Assembly (NCBI GenBank): GCA_003532195.1
Contig: DOFA01000053.1
Location: 1-6,843, forward strand
Direction of reading: 5' to 3'
Length of the DNA: 6,843 nucleotides
DNA from: Clostridiales bacterium
GTDB lineage: Bacteria; Bacillota; Clostridia; Saccharofermentanales; UBA5734
The notes under the pieces are model-generated. The model had not been told where the DNA came from and ran no database searches. It saw only the letters and a program-made list of their open reading frames with translations. The translations under genes were made by a program, and so were the position numbers. Positions within the stretch are counted from its first letter, which is position 1, and each line of letters opens with the position of its first letter. Positions 1 through 6,181 of this stretch are shown piece after piece.

Positions 1-1431
1 CTTGTCAGAGATATAGGTTACCCATATTTTCTGGTTGTCTGTCTTCATCGACACGTCCCGGGTCGGCCAGGAGGCTGTGCTGTAGTTGGCGCCGTAAGTC
101 TTGTTGACGACGCACCAGTCGATAAACCGGGTGTTCCAGTTGCAGATAGCACTGTTCAGGATTAGACTGCCGCCGTCTTCGAACAGGACAGTCGAGTCCT
201 TTTCCATGTTCTGGCCTTTTTCCGTGACATAGACCTGGCCGTCGCTGTTAATGTCCCAGAATTCGCCTTGGTTGCCGAACTTCAGGCGCCACCAGTTGTC
301 TTCGTTGATAACGTAGTTGAAAAACTCGCAGCACCGCTCGACATAATCGCTGTTTGCGCTGATGTAGAAGCCCCAGGAGCCGCTGCCATTGCCCAGGTAA
401 GCGGGGCCGGTGTAGTCAACCGTGTTCAAATTCACATAGGGCAGGCACCGGGTAAAATCGTTGGCGTAGAAGCAATAGGTCGAATAGATCCGGCGGGCAT
501 CGACCTTGGCCATGTAATCGTTCCAGGTCTGGGTCATCGAGTCGGGATCGAGAATTCCCAGCTGGTTGGCATCATAAAGGAGCTTCAGGGTCCGTTTGTA
601 AACGCTGTCATCGTCAAAGATAGATTGGTAGGTCAGGGAATCCATGTCGATTTCCGCGAAATCTTTATAGATGACACCATACTGCTCGGAAATCCAGTCA
701 CCGTAACCCACTGTGCTGCCGTCCCATTCGGCGAAGATCGACATGCCATAAGCTGCCTGACCGTCGTCGTTGGTCGGGTGAGCATCCTGGATGGACTTGA
801 GAATTGGCAGGAAATCTTCATAGTCTTTCAACTCCGGTTCGCCGTTGGCTTCCACATATTCAAGATAGTAGGGGAAATCGACGCGCATGTAGTATTCCGA
901 GCCGCCATAGGTCTTGAAAACCGTCTGCGCACCACTCGGCAGACTGTGCAAGCCGCCGTCCGCATACCGGTCGCGCTGGAACTGCAGGCTGCCGGCCGGA
1001 TAATTGACCAGAACGCTGGGAATCAGGTCGATATAGTCGTCAAAGTTGACCAGTAAATCGGCATTGTAAGCATTCTGGAAATCGTCCGACTTGTAGATCA
1101 GGCCCATGTCCGGCAGGTCGCCGGACGCAATATAGGCGTTGATGATCTCGTCGGTGCCGCTGATGACATTCAGTTTGATGCCCAGGTCTTCTTCCAGAAT
1201 CTTGGTCCAGTACATGTTTTCCTGGAGTCCGGGAGACGCGTTGGTATTTCCGGCGTACCAGTTCAGGGTAATCAATTCCCGCGATGTTTTTGCTGTCGTC
1301 GTCGCGCTGGTTGCTGTTGTGGCGGCGCCAGTGGTTCCTGTTGTGACTTCGGGTGTCGTGCAAGCGGCCAGAATTGCGGCCAGCAAAATGATAACCAGTA
1401 TAAAAGCTGGAAAGCGAATCGATTTATACAT
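1..1431 (-). CDS. Extracellular solute-binding lipoprotein of a CUT1 sugar ABC importer, LplA/YtcQ-like (C-terminus beyond the left edge)
   Basis: This is the substrate-capturing lipoprotein of an ABC importer, anchored to the outer face of the membrane. The frame opens with ATG at 1431-1429 and stays open for 477 codons to the window edge, so the C-terminus is missing. A lipoprotein signal peptide is clear: basic start (MYKSIR), hydrophobic core at residues 8-20, and lipobox LAAC with the lipidated Cys at residue 24. A Thr/Ala/Gly-rich flexible linker follows (about residues 25-52), then a solute-binding family 1 domain starting near ELITLNWYAGN, with the family-typical ASGDLPDM segment around residue 100. 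Family members are roughly 500-560 residues long, so perhaps 30-80 residues are lacking. It lies 80 bases after the YtcP-type permease and is the third gene of the operon. The ligand cannot be read from the sequence; LplA/YtcQ/YesO relatives are linked to complex or acidic oligosaccharides. Six Cys besides the lipobox Cys are spread over the mature part, which is notable for a secreted protein. The family call is secure and the ligand unknown. Confidence 0.9.
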   Translation of the reverse strand, partial: MYKSIRFPAFILVIILLAAILAACTTPEVTTGTTGAATTATSATTTAKTSRELITLNWYAGNTNASPGLQENMYWTKILEEDLGIKLNVISGTDEIINAYIASGDLPDMGLIYKSDDFQNAYNADLLVNFDDYIDLIPSVLVNYPAGSLQFQRDRYADGGLHSLPSGAQTVFKTYGGSEYYMRVDFPYYLEYVEANGEPELKDYEDFLPILKSIQDAHPTNDDGQAAYGMSIFAEWDGSTVGYGDWISEQYGVIYKDFAEIDMDSLTYQSIFDDDSVYKRTLKLLYDANQLGILDPDSMTQTWNDYMAKVDARRIYSTYCFYANDFTRCLPYVNLNTVDYTGPAYLGNGSGSWGFYISANSDYVERCCEFFNYVINEDNWWRLKFGNQGEFWDINSDGQVYVTEKGQNMEKDSTVLFEDGGSLILNSAICNWNTRFIDWCVVNKTYGANYSTASWPTRDVSMKTDNQKIWVTYISDK

Positions 1432-1439
1432 GATTGATT

Positions 1440-1446
1440 CCTCCTT
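1440..1446 (-). promoter_or_regulatory. Ribosome binding site of the solute-binding lipoprotein
   Basis: Read on the minus strand this is AAGGAGG, a perfect Shine-Dalgarno core, 8 bases before the ATG at 1431. It fixes the lipoprotein start, and that start also gives a textbook lipoprotein signal peptide. Confidence 0.88.
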
Positions 1447-1493
1447 ATTAGCGTTTGCCTTGAGTCAGTAAACGGTTGGATCTGTTTCTATCA

Positions 1494-1522
1494 TTAAAGG
1501 GTTCGGCCGATTTACCCCTTAA
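1494..1522 (-). promoter_or_regulatory. Intercistronic stem-loop between permease and binding-protein genes
   Basis: On the minus-strand RNA, UUAAGGGGU (1522-1514) pairs with ACCCUUUAA (1502-1494). This makes a 9-bp stem with one G-U wobble and an 11-base loop that contains most of the YtcP-type permease stop codon (UAA, 1514-1512) and the palindrome UCGGCCGA. In plus-strand RNA the wobble becomes an A-C mismatch, so the structure favours the operon's own transcript. No U-tract follows (next bases UGAUAGAAAC), so it does not look like an intrinsic terminator. It may be an RNA processing or stability element that raises the level of the distal binding-protein message, as intercistronic hairpins do in other importer operons. 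The pairing is seen; the role is inferred. Confidence 0.5.
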
Positions 1523-2408
1523 TTGCTCCTAAAATCAAGCCTTTGACAAAAAATCGCTGGAAAAACGGATAGACGAACAAGACCGGAAGCGTGACCACGA
1601 TCGTCACGGTCATTTTCACCGACGTGGCGGACACCAGGTAGGTCATTTCAGTGCCAGTATAAGCGGAGGCGCTCTCCTTCATGATGTTCGCCAGCGCTTG
1701 CGCCGACTGCAGGTAATTGTACAAAACGAACTGCAACGTATAAAGCTTGGAATTCTGAACGTAAAGCAACGTGTCAATGTAGGAATTCCAATGTCCGACA
1801 GCGGTGAAAACGGCGATGGTAGCCACGATCGGTTTGGACAGCGGAAAGATGATATGCCGGAAAACTTTGACATATCCGGCACCGTCCAGTTTTGCTGATT
1901 CTTCCAGGGACAGCGGCAGGCTTTCGATAAAAGTCTTGCATAAAATGATATTGAACGGGCTGATGAATCCAACAATGTAGATCCAGAAAGTGTTTGTCAG
2001 GTGCAGGTTGCGGTAGTTGAGGTAGACCGGAATCAAGCCGGCGCTAAAATACATGATGATCATCAGGTAGCGATACCAGAAGGCGCGATGCCACATTTCC
2101 CGTTTGGTAAAAGCATAGCCAAGAAAGGCTGACGTCACGACGTTCAGAACCGTACCCAGCACAGAGCGGGAAACAGAGATCAGCGTGGCGTCGGGAAATC
2201 CCCGCAGTTTGAAGACATTGATGTAATTTGTAATATGAATGCCGATCGGATAGAGCAGGATATGGCCGGTGCTAACCTGATGGTTGTCGGAAATTGAAAT
2301 GATGAAAATGTAATAGAAGGGCACAAAACAGATCAAGGCAAATAAAGCGTAAATGGTGCCCGTGATGATCTGGAACGATTTTTCCTGGGGAGATATGCGT
2401 TTGGCCAC
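1512..2408 (-). CDS. Sugar ABC transporter permease, YtcP/LplC type (CUT1, MalG-like)
   Basis: This is one of two transmembrane subunits of the importer and should form the translocation channel with the LplB-type partner encoded just upstream. The protein has 298 residues from a GTG start at 2408. Hydrophobic stretches fit six membrane segments (roughly residues 16-38, 81-100, 113-131, 141-158, 193-206 and 258-281). The cytoplasmic EAA loop that docks the ATPase is intact at about 169-192, with ESAKLDGAG and then IIFPLSKP. The C-terminus FFQRFFVKGLILGAIKG is a hallmark of the YtcP/LplC family. The reading frame could also open at 2486, but that would overlap the upstream gene by 62 bases with no ribosome site; the GTG has AAGGAGG 8 bases before it and leaves a 16-base gap, so I chose it. 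The TAA stop lies in the loop of a stem-loop that precedes the lipoprotein gene. The transporter role is secure and the substrate is unknown. Confidence 0.93.
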   Translation of the reverse strand: MAKRISPQEKSFQIITGTIYALFALICFVPFYYIFIISISDNHQVSTGHILLYPIGIHITNYINVFKLRGFPDATLISVSRSVLGTVLNVVTSAFLGYAFTKREMWHRAFWYRYLMIIMYFSAGLIPVYLNYRNLHLTNTFWIYIVGFISPFNIILCKTFIESLPLSLEESAKLDGAGYVKVFRHIIFPLSKPIVATIAVFTAVGHWNSYIDTLLYVQNSKLYTLQFVLYNYLQSAQALANIMKESASAYTGTEMTYLVSATSVKMTVTIVVTLPVLFVYPFFQRFFVKGLILGAIKG

Positions 2409-2416
2409 GATAACGG

Positions 2417-2423
2417 CCTCCTT
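2417..2423 (-). promoter_or_regulatory. Ribosome binding site of the YtcP-type permease
   Basis: On the minus strand this is AAGGAGG, 8 bases before the GTG at 2408 and starting just 1 base after the TAG stop of the upstream permease. It decides the start in favour of GTG over the upstream in-frame ATG at 2486 and suggests tight translational linkage between the two permeases. Confidence 0.85.
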
Positions 2424-2424
2424 C

Positions 2425-3348
2425 CTACACGATTCCTTCCTGGCGGATGACAACAGAAAGTTTATTGGCTGAGAAAAGCAGCACAATGCTGACCAGAGAC
2501 TTCAACATGCCGACGGCAATCGAATAGGGATAGTTGTATCCTGCGATGCCCTGGTTATATACATAGAGGTCGAGGACTTCAAGATAAGCCTTGTTCATCG
2601 GATTGGAGAAAATATAGTAGCATTCCATGCCGGTGCTCAGGAAACTGGCGATTGAGAGGATCAGTAACACAAAATAGGTCGGCATCAGCTGCGGGATCGT
2701 GATATGCCAGATCATGCGCGAGCGGCCGGCGCCATCGATCATGGCGGACTGGTAGAGCTCGGGGTCGATGCCGCTGAGTGCGGCAAAGTAGATGATCGCG
2801 GACCAGCCCAGGCCTTTCCAGAGCTGCCAGAGCGTCATCTTCAGCCAGGAATAGTCTGGATTGATCAGGAAGTTGATGCCTTTATCGATGAGACCAAGCC
2901 GGAGCACAATCTTGTTGACCAGTCCGTCGTTGACCGAAAACATCGCGAAAGCCATAGCATAGACCAGCACCCAGCTGATAAAATGCGGAAACGTCGTGAC
3001 CGTCTGAATAGTTTTCTGGTATTTCCGGCTCCGGATCTCCGACAGGAAAATCGCAAACAGCATAGCCAAAGGCGAAAAGAGATAGCCCAGAAAATTCATA
3101 GCAAAAGTATTCTTCAGGACCCGGAAAATATCCAGGATGGCATACTTGTCCTGAACCAGTTTTTTAAAATACTTGAGCCCGGCATATGGCATTTCCGCGA
3201 AGGTCATACCCGGCTTGTAGTCAAAAAAGGCATAAACCCAGCCATAGAGCGGCAAATAGGCTAAAATAAACACCAGGACTAAAAATGGAAGCACCATCAG
3301 GAACAGTCTGAAACCGGCCTGCCGCCAAAGCGGAATTTTCTGTATCAT
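2425..3348 (-). CDS. Sugar ABC transporter permease, LplB/YteP type (CUT1, MalF-like)
   Basis: This is the first gene of the importer operon and encodes the second channel-forming membrane subunit. The protein has 307 residues. The first hydrophobic segment is about residues 14-36, followed by FFDYKPGMTF, a region typical of LplB/YteP proteins. Further membrane segments lie near 81-103, 122-139, 172-191, 222-245 and 277-293. The ATPase-docking EAA loop is at about 197-223, with SAMIDGAGRSRMIWHITIPQ. The ATG at 3348 has GAGGTG 8 bases upstream. An in-frame TTG at 3378 would add ten residues but has no ribosome site. The TAG stop is 16 bases before the next permease start. No ATP-binding subunit is encoded here; relatives use a shared MsmX/MsmK-type ATPase, so that is the likely partner. 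The LplB/YtcP/LplA combination is often controlled by YesM/YesN-type two-component systems, but no such gene is in the window. Confidence 0.93.
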   Translation of the reverse strand: MIQKIPLWRQAGFRLFLMVLPFLVLVFILAYLPLYGWVYAFFDYKPGMTFAEMPYAGLKYFKKLVQDKYAILDIFRVLKNTFAMNFLGYLFSPLAMLFAIFLSEIRSRKYQKTIQTVTTFPHFISWVLVYAMAFAMFSVNDGLVNKIVLRLGLIDKGINFLINPDYSWLKMTLWQLWKGLGWSAIIYFAALSGIDPELYQSAMIDGAGRSRMIWHITIPQLMPTYFVLLILSIASFLSTGMECYYIFSNPMNKAYLEVLDLYVYNQGIAGYNYPYSIAVGMLKSLVSIVLLFSANKLSVVIRQEGIV

Positions 3349-3356
3349 CAGGCTTT

Positions 3357-3362
3357 CACCTC
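3357..3362 (-). promoter_or_regulatory. Ribosome binding site of the LplB-type permease
   Basis: On the minus strand this is GAGGTG, 8 bases before the ATG at 3348. It supports that start over the in-frame TTG at 3378, which has no purine-rich site at a suitable distance. Confidence 0.8.
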
Positions 3363-3420
3363 GCACAGTAATATTCAAATGATCAGCTTGTACTTTTTAT
3401 CATAAACGCTGAAGCTGCGT

Positions 3421-3430
3421 CCGTATACGG
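3421..3430. promoter_or_regulatory. Candidate operator: perfect 10-bp palindrome upstream of the importer operon
   Basis: CCGTATACGG is its own reverse complement and ends 73 bases before the LplB-type permease ATG. Perfect 10-bp palindromes do occur by chance, and the flanking bases do not extend the symmetry. Its place in the leader or promoter zone of the operon makes a repressor site possible but unproven. Confidence 0.22.
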
Positions 3431-3653
3431 CAATCTTTTGATGTTTTGATCTCATTATTGACTAGTTTGCCTGGCCGTTTATGGTCAAAACAGACTGAAA
3501 AAGGTTGCATGGCCATATATTCTTTGGTTAAAACGACAAAACTAGTTGAAATCGGCCGCAACCGGCAAACAGATTTACAGTATTTTTCGGACGATATACC
3601 TTCCGCCTTCAATATTCGGGAAGCTCTAGCATCACCGATTTCATTTCTGATTT

Positions 3654-3659
3654 ATTATA
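3654..3659 (-). promoter_or_regulatory. Candidate -10 element for the importer operon
   Basis: On the minus strand this is a perfect TATAAT. The best -35 at 17 bases is TTTAAG, only three of six matches. Transcription from here would give a leader of about 300 bases before the permease ATG. The region is AT-rich, so chance is a real alternative; another -10-like TATGAT lies nearer the gene at 3399-3404 but has no usable -35. Confidence 0.28.
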
Positions 3660-3736
3660 CCCAACTATTTTATCATCTTAAAATCACAAGTTGGGCAAGA
3701 GCTAATGATCGTATTATTCAGTGTTCATTTTCGGCG

Positions 3737-3742
3737 TATAAT
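3737..3742 (+). promoter_or_regulatory. Candidate -10 element for the C11 peptidase gene
   Basis: A perfect TATAAT lies 50 bases before the peptidase GTG start, giving an expected leader of about 40-45 bases. The -35 is weak: TTATTC at 17 bases or TATTCA at 16. Position and orientation fit the gene well. Confidence 0.45.
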
Positions 3743-3792
3743 AGAAATATCTGGCTTTACTCATAACAGAGCAGGTTCACGCAGAGCGGGGG

Positions 3793-6171
3793 GTGTTCTT
3801 CATCGACAGGCCAAGCGGCGGCAATTCAAGGAAAAAGAGGGTTAGCGGCCCGGCGTCCGGCGGCGGTGTTTTCCGGCGCGGTTCCGGCCTGGGCAGCGGC
3901 GGACGACCGGTCGGCCAGTCGGGCGGCTACCAGGACCGCCGGGCGGGTGGCGGCGGGCCGATTGGCGGCGGGACAGGCGACGGCGGATCCCGCGGCCCCG
4001 GCTTATCGGGAGGTCGCGCGCCGCGCGGCTGCAGCCTGCTTTCCGGCAAAACGCTGCTGGTCCTCATCGGCGCGGTTGTGTTATTCTTCATCATCCGCAC
4101 CTGCACCGGCCAGACTGGGGAACCTACCGGGACAACCCGATGGACTTCCGCCCCCGGCAGCTCGACAACCCTCGCCAGCCAAACCGGAGCCGCGGTCTCC
4201 CCTGCCCCCGGCATAATGGCGCCGCGAACCGCGCGTACCAAAATCCTGGGCGGCGGCCGCGATGTTTTCACGATCATGGTCTATATGTGCGGCTCCGATC
4301 TGGAGACCGACGCCGGCATGGCCACGGCCGATATCAATGAAATGCTCTATGCCGACATCGGCGATAACCTGAACATTATCATCGAGACCGGCGGAGCTAA
4401 AAAATGGAAAAACAGCGTTATCAGCAACACGACTAACCAGCGCTACCAGGTGACCGCTGACGGGTTGGCGGCGCTGGACAAGAATGTCGGTAAAAAACCG
4501 ATGACCGACCCGCAAACGCTGACCGATTTTATTTCATACTGCGCCGATGAATTCCCGGCCAACCGCTACGGCCTGATCCTGTGGGACCATGGCAGCGGCT
4601 CGCTGGGCGGTTTTGGCTATGACCAGCTGTTCCCCGCCTGGGGGTCGATGCCGGTCAGCCAGATCTACGCCGCGCTGGAAAATGCCGGCGTCGACTTTGA
4701 TTTCGTCGGCTTTGACGCCTGTCTGATGGCGACGCTGGAAACAGCTTACATGCTCAATTACCGGGCTGATTACATGATCGCGTCCGAGGAAACCGAGCCT
4801 GGCATCGGCTGGTACTATACCAACTGGATCAGCAAACTGTCAGCCAACCCTTCGATGGCAACCGAGGCACTCGGTAAACTGATCGTCGACGACTACATCG
4901 CCAAGTGCCGGGCTGATGTTCCCAGCCAGACCGCCACTCTTTCCGTTGTTGACCTGGTCGCCTTGAACAACAGCGTCGACAATGATTTCCGCGCCTTCGC
5001 CAAATCAGCCGACGCCCAGCTCGACGCCGATTACCGGCTGATTGCCAATGCCCGCGGCGACGCCAGGGAATTCGGCCGTTCAGGTTTTGACCAGGTCGAT
5101 CTCATCGACCTGGCGGAAAATATCGATTCAGTATCGGCCCGTCAATTAGTCGGCACCTTGCAGGATTGCATCTGCTACAACCGTACATCGGCCAATATCA
5201 GCCAGGCCAACGGCCTGTCCATTTATTTCCCATACGACGAACTGAAGAATTTATCATCGATGCTGAAAATTTACGATCAAATCGGCATGAGTGATGAATA
5301 CAACTCGCTGATCAGAAAATTTGCCAACCTGGCGGTTGGCGGGCAGATCACAACCAGCGGCAGCAGCAGCCCGTTCAGTTCCCTGACCGGCGGCGGGACG
5401 GCGGACAGCCTGTGGTCGACGGCCTGGAACCTGTTTTTCGCCAATGCGGATTTCAGCCAGTATACCGGCGGCGCCGGCGACTGGATCGACAGCGGCCTGA
5501 TCCAGGACAATGCCGGCTATTATGAACGCAATTACCTGAACGCCGGCGATCTCGAGCTGACCGACAAGAACGGAACGGTTGTGCTGCAGTTGTCCGATGA
5601 GCAATGGGACCTGATCCAGTCGGTCGAGCTCAATGTTTTCTTTGACGACGGTGAGGGCTATATCGACCTGGGCCTGGACAATATTTACGAATTTGACAGT
5701 GACGGGGATCTGCTGATTGATTTTGACGGCACCTGGCTGGCACTCGACGATCATGTCGCCGCTTTCTATGTCGACAGTTATGAAGACGACGGCAGCGGGT
5801 GGTCGATGAGCGGGCGAGTTCCGGCTTTGCTTAACGACCGCCGGGTCGATATCATCATCAAATTCGACAGCGAATTTCCCTATGGCGTCGTTTGCGGCGC
5901 CCGGGCGATCTATGCCGATGCAGCCGGTGTTGTGCCCAAGGGCTTGACTCCGATCGCCGAAGGCGACCAGATCGACTTCCTGTGTGATTTCTACAGCTAC
6001 GACGAAGTATTTCTCGACAGTTACTATCTTGGCGAGCCGATGATCGCCGACGGTGCCCTCACGGTCAGCAATGTCCTGATTGGCGACGACCGCTGCCTGG
6101 TCACCTACCGTCTCACTGATATTTACAACAATATCTACTGGACGCCGGCGCTGGAATGGGACGGGCGCTGA
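3793..6171 (+). CDS. Membrane-anchored clostripain-family (C11) cysteine peptidase
   Basis: This is a predicted surface cysteine endopeptidase of family C11 (clostripain), 792 residues. The order is: a Gly/Arg-rich cytoplasmic tail (residues 1-85, with VFRRGSGLGSGG); one membrane segment (87-101); a Thr/Ser/Pro/Gly-rich linker (104-150); the C11 domain (about 158-512); a Ser/Gly linker (515-538); and an acidic C-terminal domain (about 539-792). C11 landmarks are FTIMVYMCGSDLET (159-172), WDHGSG with catalytic His266, GFDAC with nucleophile Cys310, and ANGLSIYFP (472-480). Asp308, two residues before the Cys, matches the S1 Asp that gives clostripain its Arg/Lys preference. There is no Lys or Arg between His266 and Cys310, where clostripain and PmC11 are cut during activation. 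The C-terminal domain has an EF-loop-like DSDGDLLIDFDG (635-646), lacking the usual final acidic residue. With no signal peptidase site evident, the catalytic part should face outside on a type II anchor. The GTG start is the only sensible one after a stop at 3742, but its GCGGGGGG leader abuts the start codon, so the exact N-terminus is uncertain. Confidence 0.92.
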   Translation: MFFIDRPSGGNSRKKRVSGPASGGGVFRRGSGLGSGGRPVGQSGGYQDRRAGGGGPIGGGTGDGGSRGPGLSGGRAPRGCSLLSGKTLLVLIGAVVLFFIIRTCTGQTGEPTGTTRWTSAPGSSTTLASQTGAAVSPAPGIMAPRTARTKILGGGRDVFTIMVYMCGSDLETDAGMATADINEMLYADIGDNLNIIIETGGAKKWKNSVISNTTNQRYQVTADGLAALDKNVGKKPMTDPQTLTDFISYCADEFPANRYGLILWDHGSGSLGGFGYDQLFPAWGSMPVSQIYAALENAGVDFDFVGFDACLMATLETAYMLNYRADYMIASEETEPGIGWYYTNWISKLSANPSMATEALGKLIVDDYIAKCRADVPSQTATLSVVDLVALNNSVDNDFRAFAKSADAQLDADYRLIANARGDAREFGRSGFDQVDLIDLAENIDSVSARQLVGTLQDCICYNRTSANISQANGLSIYFPYDELKNLSSMLKIYDQIGMSDEYNSLIRKFANLAVGGQITTSGSSSPFSSLTGGGTADSLWSTAWNLFFANADFSQYTGGAGDWIDSGLIQDNAGYYERNYLNAGDLELTDKNGTVVLQLSDEQWDLIQSVELNVFFDDGEGYIDLGLDNIYEFDSDGDLLIDFDGTWLALDDHVAAFYVDSYEDDGSGWSMSGRVPALLNDRRVDIIIKFDSEFPYGVVCGARAIYADAAGVVPKGLTPIAEGDQIDFLCDFYSYDEVFLDSYYLGEPMIADGALTVSNVLIGDDRCLVTYRLTDIYNNIYWTPALEWDGR

Positions 6172-6181
6172 GCATGAATTA

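Larger units (their letters stand above)
3349..3792. other. AT-rich divergent intergenic region between the importer operon and the peptidase gene
   Basis: This 444-base stretch separates two outward-reading transcription units and is clearly richer in A+T than the genes around it. It holds candidate promoters on both strands and a short palindrome, listed separately. Two open frames cross it: 3446-3766 on plus (TTG start, with an internal ATG at 3509 preceded by a weak AAAGG) and 3400-3612 on minus. Neither resembles a protein I know or has a convincing ribosome site, and the plus frame runs through the best -10 hexamer, so I do not call either a gene. No tRNA, transposon end, known riboswitch or intrinsic terminator was recognised. 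Confidence 0.7.

Noticed and set aside
268..1056. 262-codon plus-strand open frame
   Set aside because: It is the exact codon-register mirror of the solute-binding lipoprotein gene, which has a signal peptide, lipobox and ribosome site. The plus-strand translation is a low-information run of Val, Ile and Gly with no family features.
1432..1511. Intrinsic terminator between the permease and lipoprotein genes
   Set aside because: A stem is present, but the bases after it are UGAUAGAAAC rather than a U-tract, and the lipoprotein gene follows on the same strand without a clear promoter of its own.
2409..2486. Upstream ATG extension of the YtcP-type permease
   Set aside because: It would overlap the previous gene by 62 bases, lacks a ribosome site and adds a non-conserved Cys-rich leader, while the GTG at 2408 has a perfect site.
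2704..3264. 186-codon plus-strand open frame
   Set aside because: It is antisense to the LplB-type permease, whose EAA loop and membrane segments are clear.
3395..3415. Possible catabolite-control (cre-like) half site around AGCGTTTATGA on the minus strand
   Set aside because: Only one half resembles the consensus; the inverted partner is missing.
3473..3486. TTGACC as a -35 box for the importer operon (minus strand)
   Set aside because: At 16-19 bases downstream there is only TAGTCA-like sequence, which is a poor -10 element.
3866..4515. Overlapping open frames on both strands over the peptidase N-terminus
   Set aside because: These come from the very GC-rich Gly/Arg/Pro codons of the tail, which remove stop codons in other frames. 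None has family features.
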